A stretch of DNA of 64,000 nt from DATFJT01 sp965230755 (lineage in GTDB: Bacteria > Bacteroidota > Bacteroidia > Chitinophagales > Saprospiraceae), in assembly GCA_965230755.1 (NCBI GenBank), contig CBDDLT010000024.1, positions 310,001-374,000 of the forward strand. Direction: 5' to 3'. The notes below the pieces were generated by a model. The model worked only from the letters and a program-made list of their open reading frames with translations, searched no databases and had not been told where the DNA came from. The translations under genes and the position numbers were made by a program. Each line of letters starts with the position of its first letter. Position 1 is the first letter of the stretch. Shown in pieces: positions 50,076-57,695 of the stretch.

Positions 50076-50657
50076 ATGTCGAACTTAATGATAAAAATTG
50101 GTCTCGTTGGTATGGCGCTGTTCTTTAGCTGTATGGCCTTTGGTCAGAGCAAAGTAGTGCGAGTTATGAGCACTTCGAGACCTTCCAGCTCTATTCAGCA
50201 GGAATTTCCCTATGATATTCCTTTGCGAAATCTTCAAGGAGATAGTCTGAACACAGCAGAAGTATTGCTCAATGGCGACTGTCCCGTAGTCTTGGCCTTC
50301 TGGCTTACTACCTGTCCACCTTGTAGAATCGAAATGAAGAATATGGCTCCCCATTATGAAGAATGGGTAGAAGAAACAGGAGTTAGAATATTATTTATCA
50401 GTACTGATTTTGAACATAATGCACATAAGATTGCTTCATTTATAGAGGACAATGATTATCCTTTCGAAGTCTATCACGATATGCATCGAGAATTTAGACA
50501 GATTCTACCTGGAGGATTGAACGGTTTGCCCCAGACTTTTTTGATAGGCCAGGACGGAGAAATACTTTATCACAAGAGAAAGTATTCTTCAGGAGATGAG
50601 TTCAAGTTGTATGAAGAGATGAAGAAATCAGTAGAATTAAAACGTATAAACAAATAG
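50076..50657 (+). CDS. TlpA-like thioredoxin family protein
   Basis: Exported thiol-disulfide protein of 193 residues. A signal peptide covers about 1-24 (GMALFFSCMAFGQ). The thioredoxin domain has the active site C80-P-P-C83 in FWLTTCPPCRIEMKN, then the cis-Pro segment LNGLPQTFLIG. CPPC is common in TlpA/ResA-type proteins that keep periplasmic thiols reduced or assemble cytochromes. The reading frame extends to a TTG that overlaps the upstream gene; the ATG at 50076 is better. Next is the acyl-CoA dehydrogenase, 3 bases on. Confidence 0.9.
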   Translation: MSNLMIKIGLVGMALFFSCMAFGQSKVVRVMSTSRPSSSIQQEFPYDIPLRNLQGDSLNTAEVLLNGDCPVVLAFWLTTCPPCRIEMKNMAPHYEEWVEETGVRILFISTDFEHNAHKIASFIEDNDYPFEVYHDMHREFRQILPGGLNGLPQTFLIGQDGEILYHKRKYSSGDEFKLYEEMKKSVELKRINK

Positions 50658-50660
50658 TAC

Positions 50661-52451
50661 ATGGAAGATTTAAATCTTGATTTGGTAGGTGGGGCATTCC
50701 TCATAGAAAAAGGTGACATGAATGAGATCTTCGTTCCTGAGGAGATGAACGAGGAACAGATGATGATCAGGGATATGTGTGTCAATTTTCTGGATCAAGA
50801 AATTCTTGCCAATATTGTTAAAATAGAAAAGCAAGAAGATAATATTTCTGCTGGTCTCATGGAGAAAATGGGAGAGCTGGGGCTTTTAGGTACACATATG
50901 CCCGAAGAATATGGCGGGATGCAGTTGGATACGCATACGAATACCTTGATCAGTGAGGCAATGGGACCTTCAGGATCTTTTGCGGTACCTTTTGCAGCAC
51001 ATACGGGGATCGGAATGTTGCCTATTCTCTATTTCGGAACTGATGAACAAAAACAAAAGTATTTACCGAGATTGATATCTGGTGAGTTGAAAGCATGTTA
51101 TTGTTTGACCGAACCCTCTTCTGGTTCAGATGCATTGGCTGCAAAGACAACCGCATTTTTGAATGATGAAGGAACTGATTATGTGATCAATGGCCAAAAA
51201 ATGTGGATCTCCAATGCAGGTTTTGCAGATATATTCATTGTCTTTGCACAGATAGAAGGAGATAAGTTTAGTGCTTTTATCCTTGAAAAAGGGACCGATG
51301 GATTGAGCCTTGGAGCAGAAGAAGATAAGTTGGGAATCAAAGGAAGTTCGACGAGACAGGTTTTCTTTGAGAATGTCATTGTACCTAAGGAAAATCTCTT
51401 AGGCGAAATAGGAAAAGGGCATTTGATCGCCTTCAATGTATTGAATATCGGTCGATTCAAATTGGGCGTATTATGTGTTGGAGGAGCCTGTAGAAGTATT
51501 GATACTGCAGTTAAGTACGCCAATGAGAGAATTCAATTTAAGGTTCCCATCTCGAGTTTTGGAGCCATCAAGTATAAATTGGCAGAGCAAGTGATTCGAA
51601 GTTTTGCTTGTCAAAGTGCCATATATAGAGTATCCCAAATGATGGATCAGATGTCCAAAAAGTTGATGGACAAAGGGGTTAGTTATGAGGAGTCGAAACT
51701 GAAAGCGGCTGAGGAGTATGCGATAGAATGTTCGATCATAAAAGTATCAGGATCAGAGGCTTTGGACTATGTGGTGGATGAGACCTTGCAAATACACGGA
51801 GGATATGGATTCAGTGAGGAATACACTCCTGCTCGAGCATATAGAGACAGTAGGATCAACAGGATTTACGAAGGTACCAATGAAATCAATCGATTATTGA
51901 TTGTTGACATGCTCTTGAAAAGGGCTTTGAAGGGAAGAATTGATTTGGTCGGTCCAGCCTGGGAGGTTCAAAAGGAATTGACCAGTATGCCGGGATTTGG
52001 TCAGCCCGAAGGAAAATACGGTAAAGAAGAAAAGGCGATTGAGGATTTCAAAAAGATGATCCTGATGGCTGCCGGTGGGGCTGTCAAAAAACAGATGGAC
52101 GGCGAGTTAAATCTGGAAGAAGAGCAGGAATTACTCAATAATATTGCGGATATGCTGATTGATTGTTTTGTGGCGGAATCCCTGTTGATGAGAGTGAGAA
52201 AAATCGAATCAATGGATACACCGGTCGATCACGATATTTATATGAGTATGATGAAAGTCTACTTCAGTGACGCTAACTTCAGATTGAATAAAAATGCGAC
52301 TGACGCAATAGCCTCCTTTACATCGGGTGATCTACAAAGGACTTTTTTGATGGGTGTAAAGCGGTTTTCGAAGTATGATACCATCAATGTCAAGGAGCAC
52401 AGAAGGAAAATAGCGGAGTTGATGATCGAAAAAAATGCATACTGTTTCTAA
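50661..52451 (+). CDS. Acyl-CoA dehydrogenase (long form)
   Basis: Flavoenzyme of 596 residues catalysing the first oxidation of fatty acid beta-oxidation. FAD/substrate signatures are CYCLTEPSSGSDA near 155-167, KMWISNAGFADIFIVFAQ near 178-195 and QIHGGYGFSEEYTPARAYRD near 378-397. The conserved catalytic Glu region is YEGTNEINRLLI near 401-413. A C-terminal extension of about 170 residues makes it VLCAD/ACAD9-like rather than the 380-residue short form. It is cytoplasmic. It directly follows the thioredoxin gene and precedes the S24 regulator. Confidence 0.95.
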   Translation: MEDLNLDLVGGAFLIEKGDMNEIFVPEEMNEEQMMIRDMCVNFLDQEILANIVKIEKQEDNISAGLMEKMGELGLLGTHMPEEYGGMQLDTHTNTLISEAMGPSGSFAVPFAAHTGIGMLPILYFGTDEQKQKYLPRLISGELKACYCLTEPSSGSDALAAKTTAFLNDEGTDYVINGQKMWISNAGFADIFIVFAQIEGDKFSAFILEKGTDGLSLGAEEDKLGIKGSSTRQVFFENVIVPKENLLGEIGKGHLIAFNVLNIGRFKLGVLCVGGACRSIDTAVKYANERIQFKVPISSFGAIKYKLAEQVIRSFACQSAIYRVSQMMDQMSKKLMDKGVSYEESKLKAAEEYAIECSIIKVSGSEALDYVVDETLQIHGGYGFSEEYTPARAYRDSRINRIYEGTNEINRLLIVDMLLKRALKGRIDLVGPAWEVQKELTSMPGFGQPEGKYGKEEKAIEDFKKMILMAAGGAVKKQMDGELNLEEEQELLNNIADMLIDCFVAESLLMRVRKIESMDTPVDHDIYMSMMKVYFSDANFRLNKNATDAIASFTSGDLQRTFLMGVKRFSKYDTINVKEHRRKIAELMIEKNAYCF

Positions 52452-52452
52452 A

Positions 52453-52493
52453 TTAATAAAAACAAATATTTGTAAACAATTTGTTTTTATTAA
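52453..52493. promoter_or_regulatory. 15-bp inverted repeat, candidate operator of the S24 regulator
   Basis: TTAATAAAAACAAAT (52453-52467) and ATTTGTTTTTATTAA (52479-52493) are perfect inverted copies 11 bases apart. The palindrome ACAAATATTTGT sits inside at 52462-52473, so ATTTGT recurs with 11-base spacing. The right arm contains the -33 TTTG at 52480-52483. A factor bound here would block the promoter. It is AT-only at the base and lacks GC, so it is a poor terminator. Confidence 0.6.
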
Positions 52494-52511
52494 AATAAAA
52501 ATATAAATTTA
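52480..52511 (+). promoter_or_regulatory. Promoter of the S24 regulator
   Basis: TTTG at 52480-52483 is followed after 20 bases by TAAATTTA at 52504-52511, one mismatch from TAnnTTTG. The start codon is 28 bases further on. The inverted repeat at 52453-52493 overlaps the -33 box. Confidence 0.6.
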
Positions 52512-52538
52512 CCTGCAGAACAATTAAAGTACTGCTTT

Positions 52539-53249
52539 ATGGGTAATTTTAAAGATCATTTGATCAACCGTAATTTTCGCAAGGTATTTGAAGAGTTATC
52601 TGTCAGAAAGATCATCAAGGGTAAATCTGACATCGCTAAAAAGCTGGATACCTATAATCACATTATCAATAATATTTTAAAGGGTGACCGCAATATCACT
52701 GTGGATCAAATCTTAAAATTGTCCAATCAGTATGACGTGAGTCCGGATTATATGTTCGGAAAATCGGAAAATATGTTTCTCAGCGACCGTTCTATTCCGA
52801 GCTTCGATCATTCGGATAGAGAATGGTTGAACGATGGAAACATTTCATTAATTCCATTGAAGGCTGCAGCCGGTTATCAGATTGACCTGAATAATTTGGC
52901 GAGCCAGGAGGATGTTCCGCGATTTTCTCTTCCGGGAATGTCGGGTGATTTGTTTGCCTTTGAAATTGATGGAGACTCCATGATGCCAACAATTACTAAT
53001 GGAGATGTCATTGTCTGTGAAAAATTATCTACAGGCGAGACACTGAAGGACAATCATGTTTATGTGATTATTAGTGATGTGGTAGTAGCTAAGAGAATCC
53101 ACCAAATCAAAGATGATTCCGGTCAGCTAAGGGCCATCGAGTTGATATCGGACAACAGTGAATTTTATCAGCCGTACCAAATGGAGCTGGAAGAAGTTCG
53201 TCAAATACTTAAAGTTAAGTGCCGATTGACATCTTATCGTTTGATATAG
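52539..53249 (+). CDS. S24 family transcriptional regulator (CI/LexA-like)
   Basis: Protein of 236 residues. An N-terminal helix-turn-helix covers about 12-75 (KSDIAKKLDTYNHIINNILK, VDQILKLSNQYDVSPDYMFG). The S24 domain covers about 103-236 with a catalytic Ser147 in DGDSMMPTI and Lys185 in VVVAKRI. An Ala-Gly bond in KAAAGYQ (A111-G112) matches the LexA/CI self-cleavage site. Such proteins repress stress or prophage genes. No phage genes or LexA boxes are nearby, so I infer a stand-alone repressor that binds the inverted repeat ahead of its own gene. Confidence 0.9.
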   Translation: MGNFKDHLINRNFRKVFEELSVRKIIKGKSDIAKKLDTYNHIINNILKGDRNITVDQILKLSNQYDVSPDYMFGKSENMFLSDRSIPSFDHSDREWLNDGNISLIPLKAAAGYQIDLNNLASQEDVPRFSLPGMSGDLFAFEIDGDSMMPTITNGDVIVCEKLSTGETLKDNHVYVIISDVVVAKRIHQIKDDSGQLRAIELISDNSEFYQPYQMELEEVRQILKVKCRLTSYRLI

Positions 53250-53321
53250 ATTTTAACTGCCTTCCCAGCCTACAATTCTAGACCGTATATCCCCTGGATT
53301 AGTTGATATACAATGATTGAG

Positions 53322-53573
53322 TCATTGTACACTTTGCAATAGCGGTTCTGCTAAAGCCGCAGATGCATCGACAGGATCCACTTCGATAATATGCCCAGGG
53401 AACTTAAAGTGATACCAAGTTCCGGAGGATGTCCCTCTATATCGCCAAGAGCCTTTACCAGCGTAGATAAACTTGGAAGTTATCTGTTTTTCGATCGTGT
53501 GCGTAACAGAAGTTTTTTTCTCGTTTTTTAGTTTTTGAGCGAGAATCTTACGTTTATTCGAACAACAAGACAT
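53322..53573 (-). CDS. Small protein of unknown function in a three-gene cluster
   Basis: Protein of 83 residues, basic N-terminus (SCCSNKRKILAQKLKNEKK) with CC at 3-4, then a beta-rich part FIYAGKGSWRYRGTSSGTWY and FPGHIIEVDPVDASAALAEP. I do not recognise a named family. It starts three bases after the DUF1360 gene and is therefore almost certainly translated with it. The stop codon lies inside a small inverted repeat TACAATGA/TCATTGTA (53309-53329). Confidence 0.7.
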   Translation of the reverse strand: MSCCSNKRKILAQKLKNEKKTSVTHTIEKQITSKFIYAGKGSWRYRGTSSGTWYHFKFPGHIIEVDPVDASAALAEPLLQSVQ

Positions 53574-53576
53574 GAT

Positions 53577-53861
53577 TTAAATTTTTTGTGGTGAACTAAT
53601 TTTTTCTAGTAGACAAGCGAATCCCGATAATGCAAACCAATACAAAAGAACCATGCCTACGCTTTCACTACCATATATGGCAAAGGGAAGACTTACCCAT
53701 ATGCTTAAACAGTAGAAACAATCCATGAGTGTTCCCAGAAATCCTGAACCCAGTAGTTTCCGGATTTTGAAAATGATATCAAAGGGGCCATCTTCTGTAC
53801 TACACAAGTGTGTAATTCTCCAGATGCACAGCCCCTTTAAGATAAAGATAGACCACCCCAT
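53577..53861 (-). CDS. DUF1360 family membrane protein
   Basis: Protein of 94 residues. WRITHLCSTEDGPFDIIFKI near 14-33 and the CFYCLSIWVSLPF motif (C48-x-x-C51) near 48-60 are the DUF1360 signature, followed by a hydrophobic helix VGMVLLYWFALSGFACLLE. The paired Cys could bind metal or form a disulfide. The function of the family is not known to me. The gene sits three bases from each neighbour, between the 767-residue protein and the 83-residue protein, in one operon. Confidence 0.85.
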   Translation of the reverse strand: MGWSIFILKGLCIWRITHLCSTEDGPFDIIFKIRKLLGSGFLGTLMDCFYCLSIWVSLPFAIYGSESVGMVLLYWFALSGFACLLEKISSPQKI

Positions 53862-53864
53862 TAT

Positions 53865-56168
53865 TTATGGTGTTGGTGGATTTACTCGTTCCATCAGAAT
53901 CACTCTATGGGCTTGGTACAGATTACTCAAACCACTATTGTAGCCATTGGTAACCCGCTTACGAGCTGTTAGGGCGACAGAAAGTCTAGTGAAATACTCA
54001 GTACTTTTTATCCATCCTCCTTCTGATAGTGCCGGCTTTAAGTCCACGTCAATGGGTCCAGCTTGTGAAAAAGCTTGAATCGTTCCCGTATAGCCATCAC
54101 ATACGTGGGGGACGTTACCCGATGCATCACCCTCGGACAAAACTGTTTGTCCGGACGAGGTATCAGCCATAGGTGTCGCACGTAAGCCGATCATTGGGCC
54201 TGGACATCTACCTATGGTCAATGCGTATGAATCGACAAATCCCTCCGGATCATTGGCCATAAAATTGAATTTCAATGAGGTATTCATATGATGATTTTCT
54301 AAACGGAATAGACCACATCCGGCATCTATTATAGAACTATCATCAAGTTTCAAGGCAGAAAGACTAAAATTCAAGGGTTTGTTGTGGATATAAAGAGCAA
54401 TCATATCCGTTGCATTCGTAACAGGATTGCCTTTAGCATCATAACCATCCACACGAAGGTAGAAGGTGTCCGGAGTGATTTCCCCTTGTACCCTGTCATA
54501 CAAGTGAGTGTTGAGTTGCATATATCGTCCTATCTTATCCGGCAGCCAGTCAACATGTTCAACATTCATTTCTCTTTGTATATTTTTATAAGCAGGTACA
54601 CTTACCGCTGGTCCACCATCTACTTTCAGAGTTTGCTCGTAAAATGGACCTACATCATCTCCAGTATAATTTGGTTTGTGACGTTTCGAATATCGCGGGT
54701 GTTTATAATTCTGACTAACAAAAACCCAAGGAGCCGTTCCAGCCCGTTTAATTCGAATAGTATACCATTTGATCTTATTCTGGGCGGCTGATTTACTGAC
54801 GTCGTACATACATCCGGATATGTCAATCAGACCTCCCCAGGCTGCACAATCAACATCATCATCAAAACCTGCAAGGCTGCTGCGAACAGAGATTTTACCG
54901 GAAGGTTCAAGATCATTGTTGAATCCGTATCGACGTAATTTTGAAGTAGAAAACGAAGCCGTTGTATTTTGATCGCCCCCAATAAATACATTGCCTAAAC
55001 TACCGATCAAGTTTCCGTTAAAACAAGCGGAGGATGGTTGGACTCTGGACTTTGGCAAGCACAGATCTATACGCTTCCTGTTCGGTATATTGTAATAAGG
55101 AGCGCTTTCATACAGGACGTTTTGTGGCGATAAGTTGGTGACTTTCACGATTACGTCGGGATAGCTGACCACGTTGATGTTTTCACCAGGGGCGATGTCG
55201 TGTGAATCTTCGATCCCTGGGAAACTCATATCGAAAGAGAATCTGAAAATGTAATTTCCATTCATATCAGTTATGGTATCACCCAGCAATCTTCTGTTCC
55301 CATCCCCTGTGTAAGCACCTCCTGCAAGTTCAGCGGCGGTTCGATCATATTCTTCAAAGGTCAAAGTCAGATTATTGGCCGGCTCGACATTACAGCTGTA
55401 CAGTAAGTTTTCAAGATTCGCCGTTAATTCCAGATCTGCAATATTGGATGGCTTAGCCAACAAAGTTTCTTTTTTTCGGGAACCGATGAACGAATAATTG
55501 GATGCTTCGAATAAGTTGACTTCTTTTTTTGCCTTTTTTTTAGTGGCGGAATCTGTATAATCAAGAACCTTGTAGAGCAATTCGGTTTTGGGCTTGGTGG
55601 CTTCACCACTTAGATCTATCACGATGGGCTTAAATGGATACGGATCCGGTGGAAGCGGATTAGGATCTATATTCTCAGGAATTCTATCGGGGTAGACCTC
55701 TTCGATGTAATCTTTAATTTTTGGATTCTTCAAGGCTTCTAATAGCCCTGGGTAGGTGTCGATCACAAAAGGGCCTCTCCGGCATGGATTGAGGAGGCAC
55801 AGTCCACTGTACATTGAAGCGTGGCCGTAAATAATAAAATCATTGATATTGACAGGAGTGGAACACTCCAAGATAAGATCATTAAAATCTTTGTCTCCCC
55901 CGGCATCATTGGATAGAATTTCGAAGGTATGATTGCCTCCGGAAGTAATGGGGAATTTAATTTTGGTGTCTGACTGCTGAAATCCTCCTCCCGGATTGTT
56001 TTGTATGGCAATAGCCCACTGATCGCCAGTTACGTTGGCAGTCGTTCCTACTGTTCCGGAATATACTCCATTACCAGTATCTGCACCAATGACAACAAAT
56101 CGTTGAGGAAAAGAAGCCAGTTTGGCCTTAACCTTGACTTCCCAACTTCCTTGCATTGAAATAATCAT
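53865..56168 (-). CDS. Large beta-rich protein of unknown function (cluster lead gene)
   Basis: Protein of 767 residues with no signal peptide and no T9SS domain. Residues about 8-105 look like a DUF4114-type beta-sandwich (FVVIGADTGNGVYSGTVGTT, GGDKDFNDLILECSTP at 90-105). A Pro-rich linker covers about 160-185 (NPLPPDPYPFKPIVID). The rest is beta-rich with isolated motifs (GDGNRRLLGDTITDMNGNYI, LEPSGKISVRSSLAGFDDDV, VDCAAWGGLIDISGCMYDVS) and several cysteines. I do not recognise the family. It precedes DUF1360 and the 83-residue gene by three bases each. Transcription probably starts near 56197. An ATG at 56156 is an alternative start. Confidence 0.75.
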   Translation of the reverse strand: MIISMQGSWEVKVKAKLASFPQRFVVIGADTGNGVYSGTVGTTANVTGDQWAIAIQNNPGGGFQQSDTKIKFPITSGGNHTFEILSNDAGGDKDFNDLILECSTPVNINDFIIYGHASMYSGLCLLNPCRRGPFVIDTYPGLLEALKNPKIKDYIEEVYPDRIPENIDPNPLPPDPYPFKPIVIDLSGEATKPKTELLYKVLDYTDSATKKKAKKEVNLFEASNYSFIGSRKKETLLAKPSNIADLELTANLENLLYSCNVEPANNLTLTFEEYDRTAAELAGGAYTGDGNRRLLGDTITDMNGNYIFRFSFDMSFPGIEDSHDIAPGENINVVSYPDVIVKVTNLSPQNVLYESAPYYNIPNRKRIDLCLPKSRVQPSSACFNGNLIGSLGNVFIGGDQNTTASFSTSKLRRYGFNNDLEPSGKISVRSSLAGFDDDVDCAAWGGLIDISGCMYDVSKSAAQNKIKWYTIRIKRAGTAPWVFVSQNYKHPRYSKRHKPNYTGDDVGPFYEQTLKVDGGPAVSVPAYKNIQREMNVEHVDWLPDKIGRYMQLNTHLYDRVQGEITPDTFYLRVDGYDAKGNPVTNATDMIALYIHNKPLNFSLSALKLDDSSIIDAGCGLFRLENHHMNTSLKFNFMANDPEGFVDSYALTIGRCPGPMIGLRATPMADTSSGQTVLSEGDASGNVPHVCDGYTGTIQAFSQAGPIDVDLKPALSEGGWIKSTEYFTRLSVALTARKRVTNGYNSGLSNLYQAHRVILMERVNPPTP

Positions 56169-56201
56169 AATTTTCGTTTTTAAGGTGAATAAATATGATC
56201 G

Positions 56202-56232
56202 TAAAAGTAGAGTGGGGAAGAAGGGACTTCAA
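56202..56232 (-). promoter_or_regulatory. Promoter of the three-gene cluster
   Basis: On the minus strand TTG (56230-56232) is followed after 20 bases by TACTTTTA (56202-56209), one mismatch from TAnnTTTG. This is the same 20-base spacing as in front of the S24 gene. The leader to the ATG at 56168 is about 30 bases. Confidence 0.5.
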
Positions 56233-56350
56233 GATGTGTTTGACCCTTGTTAAGGAGTGTTTAGTCTGTATTTTAATTCAAATATCTCCCAATGCCTAGG
56301 AGGTCATGGAACGGGTCTCAATAAGTGTTTTGACCTAAAATGTGGGGGGT

Positions 56351-56388
56351 GAGCTACTCCCAATTAATATTGGGAATAGCTCTTTTTG
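56351..56388 (+). terminator. Intrinsic-terminator-like hairpin, plus-strand orientation
   Basis: GAGCTA-C-TCCCAAT (56351-56364) pairs with ATTGGGA-A-TAGCTC (56369-56382) with one C/A mismatch. It is followed by TTTTT on the plus strand only. It lies between two minus-strand genes. It may still end the ATP-grasp transcript, or mark a short plus-strand RNA. No convincing plus-strand promoter was found upstream. Confidence 0.6.
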
Positions 56389-56407
56389 TCGAATCGTATT
56401 AAAAGAA

Positions 56408-57394
56408 TCAATTGGTCCCGGCTAGTCTTAATTTTGAATTATAGACTTCGCTCTTTAGAAGCTTGCCAAGATGTTTCGCAATTTCTAGCATACCTTGCCG
56501 ATGATGGCCAAAGGCCAATTCAGCGGCACTATTGTAATTCGTATTGGTATTGACATCGTAGACATAGCGATTGCCTTTGTCGTCCTCTGCATATTCTAGA
56601 GCTCCAATCCCAATATCATTCGCTTTTAGGAAGGCTGCATATTTTCTTAAATCGGGATTCCGATAATCTTCTAAGATTATAAATTTGGAATTGGGTTTTT
56701 CTTCGCCTGCAGGACAAAAACTATCGCCAATTTGGCAAGCATCAGCAGGACATAATTCGAAACCATTACTGGAGTCAATGCTGACGGCATAGAGGAATTC
56801 ACCACCAACAAATTCTGCTCGTACGATTCTTCCGTTAGCGGGTCGAATGTACTCCTGAGCGAGCCATATCCCGTCCAAAGACTCACCTAGTTCACCATTT
56901 TCTATGGAATTTGAAAGGCTTTGTTCACTGTAGAAAAGTTGGACTCCAGCTCCTTTCCCTCCTCTATTTGGCTTGATAATAAATGGATTTGTACCGAGTT
57001 TTTTAGCGGCTTCCGGTAGCAGCTTAACATCGTTGACGACAATGGTTTTCGGATGGGCAATATCGAATTCTTCAAGGGCAAAGTATTGCTCCGATTTTCG
57101 CAATTCTAGTTGCAATGCTCTCCGGCCGTTGACCACTTTTCTGTTGTGCCTTTTCAACCACGCCAGAACATTTTCTGTAAATTCGGGAGCATGGCGATGA
57201 TCGCGAGTGTGGGCAGATGCGCTCATGCGATTATAAAATATTCCTTCCGGTGGCGTGGAACTTAGATCTAAAGTTAATCGATCGATAAACCATTCTTCAT
57301 AAGGTAAATTTAACTTATCGAAAGCTTGTCGAAGAGGAACCAACCAAGCGTCATTCTCGTGAATTACATAAATCTTTTTCATTATTTGTTTCAT
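56408..57394 (-). CDS. ATP-grasp ligase (RimK/glutathione-synthase-like)
   Basis: Protein of 328 residues. The N-terminal part holds GIFYNRMSASAHTRDHRHAP (about 51-70), a signature of an uncharacterised alpha-L-glutamate-ligase-like family. The ATP-grasp domain runs from about 100 to 310: NPFIIKPNRGGKGAGVQLF supplies the ATP lysine and glycine loop, IWLAQEYIRP the adenine contact, and IGALEYAEDD and VYDVNTNTNYN the Mg-binding acidic/Asn residues. It forms a C-N or C-S bond using ATP, with unknown substrates. A polycysteine leader peptide and terminator precede it, so expression is probably tied to cysteine supply. The ATG at 57382 is another possible start. Confidence 0.88.
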   Translation of the reverse strand: MKQIMKKIYVIHENDAWLVPLRQAFDKLNLPYEEWFIDRLTLDLSSTPPEGIFYNRMSASAHTRDHRHAPEFTENVLAWLKRHNRKVVNGRRALQLELRKSEQYFALEEFDIAHPKTIVVNDVKLLPEAAKKLGTNPFIIKPNRGGKGAGVQLFYSEQSLSNSIENGELGESLDGIWLAQEYIRPANGRIVRAEFVGGEFLYAVSIDSSNGFELCPADACQIGDSFCPAGEEKPNSKFIILEDYRNPDLRKYAAFLKANDIGIGALEYAEDDKGNRYVYDVNTNTNYNSAAELAFGHHRQGMLEIAKHLGKLLKSEVYNSKLRLAGTN

Positions 57395-57403
57395 TTAGAT
57401 TGT

Positions 57404-57443
57404 ACAATAAAAAAAGAGCCCTCTCGAAACGAGAAGGCTCTTT
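57404..57443 (-). terminator. Attenuator terminator in the ATP-grasp leader
   Basis: On the minus strand AAAGAGCCTTCTCG pairs with CGAGAGGGCTCTTT (14 bp, one G-U) around a TTT loop, followed by TTTTATTG. It ends about 10 bases before the ATP-grasp start and 26 bases after the leader ORF stop, so the gene needs antitermination to be read. Confidence 0.9.
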
Positions 57444-57468
57444 AGTATTCTTTATAAACTATATTCAA

Positions 57469-57552
57469 TTACAGCATATACTTCTCATTTCGCCGGAGTA
57501 GGTAAGTACAACAGCAACAACAAAAAGTGATATGTGTATAATTATTCATCAT
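57469..57552 (-). CDS. Polycysteine leader peptide (27 aa)
   Basis: A short ORF too small for normal gene calling. It starts with two Met codons, then NNYTHITF, five consecutive Cys codons (57508-57522, TGT TGT TGC TGT TGT), TYLLRRNEKYML and stop. The segment after the Cys run, CGAAATGAGAAG (57481-57492), pairs over 12 bp (one G-U) with the terminator arm CTTCTCGTTTCG (57425-57436). The Cys-run 5' segment CTTTTTGTT (57519-57527) pairs over 9 bp (three G-U) with AATGAGAAG of the same strand. A ribosome stalled on the Cys codons would end about where the anti-terminator strand begins. This is the design of a translational attenuator sensing charged tRNA-Cys. Poly-Cys leaders are known in actinobacteria. 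An alternative is a Cys-rich peptide substrate of the ligase. Confidence 0.8.
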   Translation of the reverse strand: MMNNYTHITFCCCCCTYLLRRNEKYML

Positions 57553-57564
57553 AGTAATGAACTA

Positions 57565-57596
57565 CAATATTAAGTCCATTTTTTTAAAGTGTCAAG
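57565..57596 (-). promoter_or_regulatory. Promoter of the polycysteine leader
   Basis: On the minus strand CTTG (57593-57596) is followed after 20 bases by TAATATTG (57565-57572), one mismatch from TAnnTTTG. This puts the transcript start about 8-11 bases before the leader ATG. Confidence 0.55.
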
Positions 57597-57695
57597 AAAC
57601 TTGGGATTAGAAGCGCGTGATTATTTGAAAGCTTATCCTATAATTCGATGAATATTACACTATAAGTATTAATTTTATCGCCCTAAATAATCATT

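Noticed and set aside
52453..52493. Inverted repeat read as terminator of the acyl-CoA dehydrogenase gene
   Set aside because: The stem is almost wholly A/T and overlaps the -33 box of the next gene; an operator is the better reading, though both roles are possible.
53865..56168. T9SS cargo assignment for the 767-residue protein
   Set aside because: No signal peptide and no sorting domain at the C-terminus.
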